NCBI GenBank assembly: GCA_025093985.1
Contig: JACAAK010000010.1
Location: forward strand, 1,823,501-1,887,500
Length of the DNA: 64,000 nt
From: Calvatia gigantea
Lineage: Eukaryota > Basidiomycota > Agaricomycetes > Agaricales > Lycoperdaceae
Direction: 5' to 3'
The notes under the pieces: generated by a model
Databases searched by the model: none
Told to the model about the DNA's origin: nothing
The model's input: the letters and a program-made list of their open reading frames with translations, nothing else
Position numbers and translations under genes: made by a program
Shown here: one piece after another, positions 49,303-60,644 of the stretch
How the letters are laid out: every line of letters starts with the position of its first letter
How positions within the stretch are numbered: the first letter of the stretch is position 1

Positions 49303-50059
49303 ATGTCGATTCCTACGTCCTCGCCCACCACCCCTACCCCCGACAAGCAGAAGCTGGAGTCACTGCAGGAATTGAAGAGGCTCAAGGGTTTTGGCTCATG
49401 GTACGTCTCTCACCATCGTCCCCAACAGCTTCCACCGCCTGCCTTGCATCCCTCTGATCTTCCCTCCCCGCAGCCATGATACGCCCTCGTCCAAGACCGC
49501 CTCCCTACCTACGCCAGGCATGGCCTCTGTCCCTCTCGCCAACAGCGCAGACGTTGTCGATGCGCAACCCCTCGGGTATGTTCAGCCGGGGGGACCCACC
49601 AACGTTCTCATCTAAGCTGACTTCCTCCACAGCGACACTCCCGACGACTGGCCTGGCCAGTACAGCCCCTACGGCCTCATCCCTCCCGGGGCACCTCTCA
49701 TGAAGGACTACGACTCCTTCACTGAGGGAACCGGGGTCGGCAGTTTCGATTCGATCGCTGCTGCTGACACCGATGAGCACGGCAACCCCATCTACCACCT
49801 CAGCAAAGCTCGTCTCTCATTGGTCCCCGAGCACCAAGACAAGGATGCCTATGTGCTTGACTGGTTGAGAAAACTCCCAGACGCACAGACCATCCAACCT
49901 CACCAAGCCTTACTCAATGTCTGCGGCCTAATCCATCCCACCCCTCTTCCCACCCTCAAGCGACCTAGGTCCATGACTGAATATGAAGAATATAGACCTC
50001 GACGCCCTCGCACCCGGTCCTGCCCGTCTTCACGGCGCAGCTCTATAGCCCCAGACTAG
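49303..50059 (+). CDS. small hypothetical protein, Pro/Ser/Arg-rich
   Basis: Three exons (49303-49400, 49474-49575, 49633-50059) join exactly in phase to 208 residues. The N-terminus contains PDKQKLESLQELKRLKGFGS, likely helical. The middle has DDWPGQYSPYGLIPPGAPLM, AADTDEHGNPIYHLSKARL and KDAYVLDWLRKLPDAQTIQ. The C-terminus is basic (RPRRPRTRSCPSSRRSS). No membrane segment or signal peptide is present. No family was recognised. Canonical splice sites and consistent frame support a real gene. The basic tail could be a nuclear signal, but that is only a guess. Confidence 0.55.
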
Positions 50060-53000
50060 CTCATTACATCCCCCCCCCCCCGTTCACTCTATACACACCA
50101 CCGGCATCATCACGTACCACCCAAAAACCGGCCAACTGATCGACGAAAGGACACAACGGATTAATTTTCGATACCCTCAAAATCTCGCTTCCCTCTCTCG
50201 TCTCGTCCTCGCCGCTCGACAAATAATGAAGTCACTGGGCGATTATTTATGCATCGGCTTTCCCCCCCCCCCATCGCATCGTCCCACGAGTCAACCCCCC
50301 ACTGCGGGGGCGGAGTTATGACTCAGCTTCCCATCCTTCGTCTACCTCCTAGACTGGTTCCACTTCGCCTTGGACCCTTGCAGAGGTTCAGGATGGATGG
50401 GAGTTTTCCTAAATCTCTTCTCTCTCTCTCTCGTGCTATCTATGTGTATGTGTGGTCTGACTCTTAACCAAGGGCGGATAAACACCATACCCACCCAAAT
50501 CTATGCTTTTCTCTTTTTTTCCCATGTTGACGAACGTCTGCTTATCTGCTATGTTGCTCTCTGTCATCTTGGATCACGGACTCTCCATCTACCCCCTTCC
50601 CTCATACACCCCCCAATGAATTGTTAATGACTCGTGCCCATAGAGATCATCGACATTCGTCCTGCTTTATTTTTTTCGCTCTTCGTGCTCTTTATCTCAG
50701 TTTAAAGTGCTGTTGGCGGCGGCGGTGTTCTTGCCTTGCTAGATTCAGTATATACACTATCTCCCCGTTTTTCATTTAAACAACTCGATTTTTCCGATCG
50801 ATCATCGTTCTATTTCCCCACATTCCCACTTTCGATCTTCTATTGATACTCTTGCCCTTTGCCCATTATTCCTTTCCCCCTCCCCTTCCCCCATTTCGTA
50901 GTTATTCTGTCCCCCTTTTTTTCCTACTTGTTGTACCAATGAATGGCGCCCTGAATCATGTGTTTCCCTCTCGTGTAATCGCCTTTGTTTTCATCTTACC
51001 CCCCCCCCCGATGACTTGTACTCAACTACAAAAATGAGCTCCTTGTATGTCACCTGTCCCATATGTAGTACATACACACATCCTGTAGTCGTACAGCATC
51101 CACCCAATTCTACCTTCGTGTCCGCACCAAGTCTGATATCTCGAATGAACATCAACTAGACAGGGGGGAAGAATGACATCACGTCATATATCGTATCACC
51201 GAAAAAACTAGGCCTTTACGCTAGGTACAAAGTGGGGAAGCCGCGCGCCTCCCGATCAGCAATAGCCAAGTCCACACGTTCCCCCCCCACGGGTCCACTT
51301 GATTTCGAAGCGTCGAGTCATTTCAGCACGTCGCGAGGTGAGAAGATCTGACATAATCGAATCCCCCCTTCCTGCTCGAGCTGGCTTGTGCACCTCAGGC
51401 TTCGACGGCGTTACAAATTGTCACGCCGAGAGTACCCTCCGGATTCTGCATGGGCCCATCAGACCGGTACGTACCCCTCCTGCCGGGTGAGCTATTCATA
51501 TCATTGGTTAGGACGCGTTGCGTTATGTTTGTCACTTACGGAGTTACTTCACACTTGATGGACGTAGGTAACTCTGGTGGTGACCGAAGGTCACTAGGGA
51601 TGGAACGTCCCAGATCATCGTAGAAATGGAAGCTCCTGGATCGAAATCGAATAACTATGGAATTAGGAAACTCATTAATCAGGAAGACCACGTACGAATG
51701 GAACGTGGACCTATCATAGATCCACTACTGGTACATTGTACATAACTCAAGTTCTGCGCCCCCTGTGAAGATGGGAGGTTGCTGCGATCACCTATTTCAG
51801 TACCGAAGACAATGCCCTTCGCGAGCCCTTTGTTCCCTGGGCCCTTGTCCCCTTGATGTTTTAGGTACTTGACCGCCGGGCAGTTATCTTTGTGACTGGA
51901 TCTGTGTTCTAGTAATTTGTGTTCACTGGTCACCGGAGAGCTTGACTGATGCATACAGCATCATTTAGATTAACGGGTGGCCGAGGACAAACTGTCCCTG
52001 AGTGCCCTATGAGATGACTATCGCGTGTATCAACTTGGGGCTGCGCTGATCACTGTCTAGGAGTGAACGTCATGGTATAAACATCAGTCGGTCCGTTGGC
52101 TCGGGTATTCGTTCGCGTTATCCGGGAACTATACGTGCCGTCCCGGTAAGTGAACTTAAGTTTCAAGTAGGTGTTGATGTTCTAGGGGAAAGCTTGGCTA
52201 ATAATAAGCTCAAGATTAAAGAACTCTGTTAGGCGTCGAGTACTAATGCAGGAACCGAATCGGAGTCGGATACTTCAATCGCAAGGGATCACTCGAAGGT
52301 CTGAAAGCAAAAACAAGGCGCCTTGAATACCACAAGCCAGCGATGTGAAAGATAGCAGGTCTTGTGCCCATCATATCTCTGTATTCGGGTTTACGTCTGG
52401 GTTCTATGTGATGTACCTACGCCGAGTTAGTTGAAACCACTCGACGAGGCTATGGTCTGATCTCCAAAGAGTACAAGGACCACATTTACCTTCTGGACTA
52501 AGATGGTGCAAAGAGCTTTCCGAGACATCCGTTGATCAAAACCTTGGGGTGTGCGTTGGGTACTGGGCAGTGCGACTCGGAGCGCCTCGGTTAGTACCAT
52601 GAACACGGTACGGTATCCGCCATCACAAGTGAAGTAAGTGCTGCTCTGCAACCGTCCTCTATTGCGTAGATAACCGGCCAGAAGCATGTTCGAGCGGGAA
52701 ACAATGCCAATCCCACTCTTTTTTGTCACCATAATCTTGCGTCTCACGTTTTAGAATTTTGAGACTTGATTGTCGACCGCCATATTATGATCCATCATAC
52801 GGCATCATCACCCCATCCAAAGAGCTCAGCGATCTCACATCGGAACGTATGCCGACTAAGGGTCCTCCAAAGAAGGGTCAAGACCATGCTCAGCCTCACT
52901 CTCCTCGAAAGAGTGCCCGCAGAGGACGCCACCAACTTCTTGTGGTTGTTGTGCTATTAATAGCCGCAAGAGCCTCCCGAGATCATGCTTCCTGCGCAAG

Positions 53001-54737
53001 CACGCCATGAGCGGTTATCACGGTCGGTACTTATGAAAGTCCGGTTACTTGGGGATCGTTTGTGGGGCGGGACGTTGTTAGTTAGAAAGTATCCATGACT
53101 CAGCGAGTGTTTCTGCAAGTAGGTACTAGCGCCAAAAGCTGGACCCTACTTGATATGTTGCAGTTTTGAGTCGTCGGTATACGAGGATTGCTTTTTGGAA
53201 ACGGACGGGGCGATCTTTGCACGAACGCCGCGGCGATGGCCTCCAGAAGTGGTCCGATCATGATTTCCATTCGTCTTAGCGTTCGGAACGTATTCCTCAC
53301 ACTCGGCTCGAGGTCCCGTAGGTGGCGATTACATTAGCGATATCCATGGACACGAGAGACCTTTCAGACATCAGACCCTATTCTTCAAGCTTCCAAGCCG
53401 GTATCTAAGTATCCATTGCAGAGATGATATGCCAGACGGTAACACTTCGTGATGGCGAAGTCGCGCTAAAATTTTTGGATAGTTAGCCCCCCAGAGCCAT
53501 GTGCTACAGTGGATCGAATGTTTCACTCGTCACACGACAATCCGACTCGGAGAAGTCACCCTACATGGCCGAAACATCCGAGGATCCATTGCGGTGCCTA
53601 AACACAAAAACAAGGCCTTATCGCAATAAACTCTCCTCGTGTGGGAAACGATTAACTATACCTAGCTGTACGACCAAAAAGCCATTGGACGCCAACAAAG
53701 GTGGCTTGGTCCTTCAAATACAGGGAGTGGAGCATATCAAGAGTTTTGGGATTATTCCGTTTTTAAGTATCATACCATAATATGAGCGGGCATGGCAACC
53801 TGTTGCGCCCTGACCTAGCCTCCAGACTTTTGGCCAGGCCATCCAAAAAAGGTATCATAATCCTAATAATTTTCCAAATCCGGTCCGGCGAAAGGCGACT
53901 TTGCGAGAGCTCATGAATGTGGGAGACCTGTTCATTCGGGGGAAAGTTATCTACACTGCCACGCGTGACGAGCTGTCAATTTCCGTTCGGGTGTAAATGC
54001 CATGGATGTTAATAGTCTCCACTCATGTATTGGTTTGGCCGCCGTATTGGGTACTGTCAACCAAGTGAGAACGGGTATGTGATGTACATTCAGCAGTCTG
54101 TGTCAGGGCTTCAGCGTGGGTGTGGCGTCCCGGTCATAATAGACCTATGCTTTAACTCCGAAGTTCCCCTCTTTCGGGCCCAACCCTCTTACCGGGCTTC
54201 CATACGGGAAAGGGTAGCTCGGGAAAGGTACGCCGTTTTCATTCGGGCGCACCAATTGGAAACAGTAGCGGCAACTTGCACCCCGAGGTTTTAAAAGATA
54301 CCTACTTCCTGCGTTTTCAGCCAGGATGCCTGTGTACGTCTCCAACAAGTTTTGATTGATCTGGCATCGTGCCTGGCAACTCAGTCTATAAATAATCCAT
54401 CGGGTCGTATAAATAGCACCCCGATCATTTAACGATCCTGACTGTCCATCCCTAATTAAGTAAATTAGCAGCCCAAATCTAGCCTCAACATCCCTGTGGA
54501 TCACGCACAACATAGAGTACGATGTGGGTTTGCTTATTAAAACCTGTGCGCATCACCGCTATAAAACTAAGAAGACAGGAATTATATGTTGGTTTTGGGG
54601 GGTTATGATACAGGCATTAGTGCAACGTTAAATAAAAACTATGTAGCAAGGGTCAGACGTTGGTGGAACAAAACTGAACGGGGACACCGAAAACCAGTGT
54701 CAAGAAACATATGTTCAGGGCATGAATCACGACCGGC
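50060..54737. other. gene-poor region of about 4.7 kb
   Basis: The first 1.2 kb is pyrimidine-rich 3' flanking sequence with several long C runs (50070-50081, 50262-50272, 50999-51009, 51281-51288). From about 51300 to 54700 only short open frames occur, with no splice-linked exon chain, no transposase or reverse-transcriptase motif, and no structural RNA I can recognise. Confidence 0.45.
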
Positions 54738-57700
54738 TCAACATTCATCCGAGTACGTTGCCAAATCATCAGATGAATGCTCCACGGGTTCTGGGGATAT
54801 TCGCAGACTGCTAGCAACCTCTAGCCCTTCCTCACTTTCCTCTCCCTCCTCATCGCTGTCATCCGAAGGCGATGGAGGAGGGGTAGGCATCTTCCGTTTT
54901 CCCCTTGTAGTTGGCTTGGTTGTTTTGGTTATTGCTGTTCTTGTACGGCGTTTTGTCATGAGTGCAGACGGTCTAGCGTTAGATGGCGATGTGGATGCCT
55001 TTTTCGTCTTATTTTTCACCATCGCCGTCATTTTCTTGGACGATGCCTTCTCTTGCTTGACTCCCGATTGTTTTGACTGAGCATTTTTGGCCACGGGCTC
55101 GGTCTTCGTCCGGCGCCGTGAGCTAGCTTTCGCTGGTGTAGGAGTAGCATTGCCATCATCGGATTCTGATTCCGAGTTGCCCGACGCTCTGAAGAGGGAT
55201 AAAATGATGATTATTAGTCTCCTGATACCAAGAGCTCATGAATGAACACCTTACGGTGGACTTCTGGCGCGATTCCGTTTCCGGTCAGCTGGAGTAAGAA
55301 TTCCTGATCCTGGGGTCCGTAGTCGTCTAAACCAATTGGAGACAAGGGAGAAGGTATACTCATGAGCTTCATTTCCTCAAGCGTTCAGGGGATGATTGTA
55401 CGGACTTTGCACCCTTCCTCGGCGTTATGTTAGCCGACGTCGAACTTGAACTTGTTTTTGAAGTGGTGGTCACAGACGCTGTCACGCCTGGATCAGGCTG
55501 GCGGTTCTCATCAACGAAGCTGTTAAAATATCTTTGATAGTGTCAAACTATGTCATGGACCTAAATGAAATGTGAATAGGAATACGCACTCGGGCGATGT
55601 TGTCCGCAATGCTTTTTGTTTGGCGTTATCATCGCCATCGCTGGAATCATCTTCTTGAAGGTTACTATCACTGTCGTTTGATGGACCTGGCGAAGCAGTG
55701 CTTTTGTTCCCTTTCTCGACACTGCCTCGGGGTAAGTATACCGCACCAAACTGTAAGTGCAACATGGCCTTACATGGAATAGTCTTTCCTGAGAGGAGAC
55801 CACGACCCTGTTTCTCCATCACTCTCGGGCACATCAATATTGATTACCTCGTAAAGTCTCAGAATCTCATCATCGTGAACGTATTTGCGTGGGTCAGTTT
55901 CCGACAGTTGCCTTGAGTAGACTTTGCTGAATCGGGCTTTAAATCGCTCGAAAGCCTTAGCCGTGGTCGCCACATCAAAGGGGCATTGCTAGTTCGGCCG
56001 TTGGTGAAGGCGACTAAGATCGGATGCTAATGTCCACTTACGGTTCCATGATTGCCGAGAAGAAGATTGATTATGTGGATGGTCCTATGTTGTAAATCCT
56101 CGGGCCAATACATAGGTTGATTCAGTAGATGGCACAGAACCTTAAGTTCAGCATCTGAAAAAATGGCATGTGGCACATGATATGTGGAGTTCAGGCGGTG
56201 TACACACCTGATCTTTCTGAGTCGTACAATGCCAGTAGCATATGGATTACGATATTTGCATGATTGTCCTTGACCAATACGATGTCCGCCGCTCTAAAGG
56301 TAACTCAATTAGACCGACCAAGTGAGAGTTAGGGGCGTTGCAGACTCACTCAAGACCAAATTGGGGATCTGTCCACGCAAGCAGCATTTCGCCAAACTTC
56401 TCTGGTGCGATCATTGTCTGAACTTCATCCAAAGACTCGTTCATGCGCATTATCGCATCAAGCGCTTGTATGAATATCTAGGAGGTTCAAAATCTATAAG
56501 TATATGCAAATACGACGGCATTATACTAACAGATTGTAGCTTGACTTTATTATTGGGGTGGGCCGTGCCGTATCGAATGAAGAAATATGAGAGGCACTGG
56601 AGAGCCTCTTGATTCCCGGCGGTGTCTGGAGATACAAAGGCAATCAGCAGGCAGAGCAGCATCTGCAACATGAAGAGCAGGTCAAGGTTTCGAATATTGT
56701 ACGGGACGGGGTGAAGATCACCTTAGGATCATCCACAATGCCCAGCAATAGGAACTTAGAAAACCCGATACACAGAACTGCCAAAACTTCGTGACATGGC
56801 TCGTCCTTTCCTAGTTCGTTTTCCATGATACTCAGAAGGAAAGCCACCAGCTTCGAATCCTAAAAACGAGTTCGTTACGCTAGCAGTAGCACAAGGAATT
56901 GAAAGCTCACCATCTCCGCCGATTTTCCGAAGAACTCCTTTTCGTGCATCAAAATCAGGTCAAATATAACGCGAAGCACAATGATTCGTATGGGATCAGG
57001 TGCACGCATGCATTCGTTAGAGAAAAGTTGGAATGATCCCAAAGCCATTCTCTGGGCAACATGGAATGTCAGCAAAGGTGTGCATCGTTAGCAAAAAAGG
57101 GAAGGTGACATCTGGTGATATACCTTAGCAATGAGCGAGCATAAACCTAGCCCTATTAGTGCCTTTTCCCTTAACAAAATTTCTTTCCGTTGAAGGGATG
57201 GGATAATTAGGTCATCAAGGATGCCCTGTAGTGTTGAGTTGTCTTCAAACGACTGGAAATGCTTTGAGCTAGGACTCCTAGAAGGAAAAAAACGGTGCGT
57301 ACACCATGGACGCGTTCCAGCACGGAGTTGCATATCATCAAGCACCGAAAGTCGTTCAAATCCGCGGCCTCCCGTTCTTCCTTGTTCATCTCCTCCCGTT
57401 CTTTTGGTTTCTTGAACGATCGTTCCCGTCGGATAAATGATTGTGACACGTCAGACAAGGAACTATTTTGCATTTCCTGGAAAACCCAACCGTTAGTAAA
57501 ATGAGCAGTCCTCTAATTCGCGGCGGATATACCATCTCCATCTCCAGTTTTTCCGCTTCCTCCTCCTCAAGTTCGCCATCACGAAGATCGATGATTATTT
57601 CAACAATGACGCGGATGAACTCTCGTTCCGAAGGCAGCATGGCCTTCATCACATCCATACAGGGGTCAACGAGGTCCAGGGGAAGTGCAGGGTGCGTTAA

Positions 57701-59442
57701 CATATCCTCTATAGCCAAGGATCAGCGTGAAGGCAAGGGGCGAAGCAAAGCCGCGATTATACTCACTAACAACGGAAAACGCTTTCCTCCTCCCAATCTC
57801 ATCACCATAGTCGAGCCCAATGGCGATGGAGAACAGGGACGATAAGATAGATGCAGTTTTATGTAGCTGTTCCTGCTTCTCTGCGGCATCCTCTTCTTGG
57901 TGTAGCATCTCTGCTATTTCGACGGCTTGTAGTGCCTCGAGGAGCTTATTGTATAGGGATTGGATGTAGAAAGCAAAAGCTGTCACCATGGGAAGGCCAG
58001 CTTCTTCGACTTGTGTCGTGCCTTTCGAGTGATTTATGAAGGCGAGTGCGAGTAAAGCAGATTCTGGGGTCAGCTCCTTCCAATACTCATCTAGGCAATT
58101 AAAGTGAGAAATGACACGCTATTCAAGTGGATGGTGCCTACCGGAGAACGCAAACACGTCTAGATACTCCGGCTTGAGGACAAAAATCGCGTTCAATGCA
58201 TCCGAAGCTATCTGTTCACCGCCAATCACGTCGAACAATTCCAGGAATCGGACAAATCCCTTCATAATCCCACCATCATCTCCCTCCCAAGTATTTTGAT
58301 CACGGCTAGGAACCTCCGCAAGCATAAAGTCAAACCATTTCATGATCAGCTTACTAGCCGAAGCGCGAACAACTCCTTCTCTGTCTCCCAACCCGTCCTT
58401 GATAACTTTCTCACGTTGTACAAGTGTTAGTGACCGCGGGTTGTCAAGTTTTGAGGCAAGAACAGCAGAGTACAGGAGCTTTCTCGTGAGAAGGTCGGCG
58501 TCGCGAGAACAACTGAGAAGTATGTCAACGGTCGTACGATTGAGAGGCATATTGGCTAGAGCCGCGCGACGAACTTCACTGAGTAAAGATCCTTCAGGAT
58601 GCTTCCGAGAGAGTGGATGATCCAATACTCACGGCTCATCGTCGTAGACAAGGACTTCTGCTAATAGTTCCAGAATACTTCTTTCGCCCTCGTCAATCTC
58701 ACTGGGGTCTTCCATACCGCTAAGTCTAGCGAGAGCGACGGTGCATCCAGCGCGTATGGATGATTCTTTGTCACATAGTCTCTCGATCAAGCTTTCCCGC
58801 AGTGCTTGGTAAATATCCATACTTCGCGTAATCAGTGAGACGTTCAGAAGGATATCGACTAGACTTACTCGAGCTCACCCAGCCACAATATCATCTCCGA
58901 TACTATAAAGACGGAACGGTATCGCACGTTTTTATCCTTTGCCAAGAATCCTCGCAAAACCCACTTGAGAAGACGGGATACGAATCTGGATACAAATGTG
59001 TCTTCTTCCTCATCGTCATCTTCTGGAGGTTTCTGCCCAGCATATTTGCCAGTCGACACAGATGCTTCCGCCTTTTCCATCCTGACTATAATTCACGTTT
59101 CAGTATTTCGCGTTGGAGCGCCAGGATCGGCAAACCTTTTTCGTTTATGTACTTGACGTATGAACCAATGAACCTAACGATGCGATCCGCCGACGTCACA
59201 CCCTTCTTGACTGTAAGTACTCTTGACACCATATCCAGAAACACATGAGCAAACGCGTCCTCTCCGACTAGCTTCACGGTCGCTCCGCTCGTCGACTCAA
59301 TGTAACCAGCAGCTTGGACGTGGAGTTTATAAAGGGTAACACAATTCTTCTTGTGGTTGGCCATTGACGCCTGGACCTGGTTAAAGACATTCGCGACTGC
59401 ATCCTGAATGTTGTCAAGAGAAAATGAAGACTTTGGCGCCAT
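54738..59442 (-). CDS. CND3: condensin complex subunit 3 (Cnd3/Ycg1/CAP-G)
   Basis: CAP-G is the HEAT-repeat subunit of condensin that, with kleisin, holds DNA during mitotic chromosome compaction. From the ATG at 59442 the N-terminus reads SLDNIQDAVANVFNQVQASM, then ADRIVRFIGSYVKYINEK, FVSRLLKWVLRGFLAKDKNVR (the conserved HEAT region), ESLIERLCDKESSIRAGCTVA and LVYDDEPS-like EVRRAALANMPLN. The next exons give REGVVRASASKLIMKWFD, DEYWKELTPESALLALAF and LQAVEIAEMLHQEED, followed by further HEAT repeats. The C-terminus is Lys/Arg/Ser-rich with acidic patches (TPPPSPSDDSDEEGEE), as is usual for phosphoregulated condensin tails. There are many short introns, and the joins I followed are in frame. 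It is head-to-head with DAM1. Confidence 0.93.
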
Positions 59443-59531
59443 TTGGCCGGCGCAGGTGTATGTTGGTTATCGAGTGTTGATTTGATCGAAAGGCGCGTCC
59501 AACGCGGAATGTGAGGTCACGTGGACCGCTA
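59443..59531. promoter_or_regulatory. shared divergent promoter of CND3 and DAM1
   Basis: Only 89 bp separate the two start codons. The interval has ACGCG at 59502-59506 and its complement CGCGT at 59494-59498, the core of the MluI cell-cycle box bound by MBF in yeasts. A CACGTG palindrome at 59518-59523 matches the E-box recognised by bHLH factors such as Cbf1. No TATA box is evident. Confidence 0.6.
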
Positions 59532-60644
59532 ATGCCTCCTTCGCAAACCCCCCATCGCACCCCCCTCAGGCGTGTCTCGCGGGGTTCTCTCCTCAGGCTT
59601 TCTCGTTCAGGCGCATATCCAGATGCACCTTATGGACTAGGATTTCTGGAACCTGCGCTCGCAGAACTTGTCGACGAGACAGACGCACTGCAGACAAATG
59701 TACAGGGCCTCGTGAATCTCAGCGAATCTCTCGCAACTTTCAATGAGTCCTTTGCCAGCTGGTTGTATGTCATGAACATGAACGCCTTGACAACTGACTG
59801 GCCACAAGTATGGACTCTTCAAATACACACAGATACACAACCAACATATTCAACAGGCACCTACATCCGATTCATTTATCCTGGCAAAACGCCGAGCAGG
59901 TAGGTAATGCAATCACGCTGATTGATGTCTTGGAGGATTCACACCAATTCAGAGGAGAAGGCACTTGCTGTAGCAGAAGCACTCAGAAAACAAGCAGAGG
60001 AGGCTGCTGCACGCGAGGCAGAACTCCTTGCGGACAAGACTTCCATGGCCGAAGTGACTGAAGCCGATATCACCGCAACAGTGAATATCACGAACGCCTC
60101 AGCTCCATCTGGAGCAAACAAATCAGGTTCGGCAGTCGTTAAGAAGAAAGTCGTGAAGCCAAAGATGACAGCAAAGGAACGAAAGGAACATGAGGCAAGA
60201 CATTGTCGCCCCAATAATCCACGCCACTAACCATCGGCCAGATTGAAATCGAGAGGATAATTTCAGCCCTTCCGTTAGAATTCCGTGGCAGCGACCCCGT
60301 ACGTACATAGCCCATTGCCTGATTTCTTTTCTTACTCCGACGGCCAGACTCTTCGGAGACACATGGAGACAGTTATTGACGGTGTCATGAAGTCACCCAA
60401 CCAAACGGTTAAACGTGCGGGGATTTTTTAGTCTTGAAACCATTTCTAAACCTTCTACAGTACCGGATCTCATCAAACCACCCGACCTCAACCAAGCGAG
60501 AGTTAATAAATGCCTCATTGCATTGGTCAACCGGAAAGTTGTCCAAAAGGATAACCGATCGGTGAGTAAATATCAATTCCAGTCGGCCGCGCTGACCAAA
60601 GGTCTTAGGGCACCGTCCTTTACTGTTGGCGAGGCTTACCTTGA
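59532..60644 (+). CDS. DAM1: DASH/Dam1 complex subunit Dam1
   Basis: Dam1 is part of the DASH ring that couples kinetochores to spindle microtubules. Seven exons (59532-59807, 59857-59899, 59953-60194, 60242-60298, 60348-60414, 60461-60561, 60609-60644) total 822 nt and give 273 residues. The N-terminus MPPSQTPHRTPLRRVSRGS precedes the Dam1 domain: GFLEPALAELVDETDALQ, NLSESLATFNESFASWLY and MNMNALTTDWPQ. An Ala/Glu-rich coiled-coil segment, a Lys-rich stretch, LPLEFRGSDP, and the C-terminal QARVNKCLIALVNRKVV with GTVLYCWRGLP-stop follow. Intron 3 begins GC (GAG|gcaaga), and the join is in phase. An in-frame ATG lies seven codons upstream at 59511. I prefer 59532. Confidence 0.92.

Noticed and set aside
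52427..52747. Minus-strand open frame of 106 codons in the gene-poor region
   Set aside because: It has no recognisable motif and frames of this length are expected by chance there.
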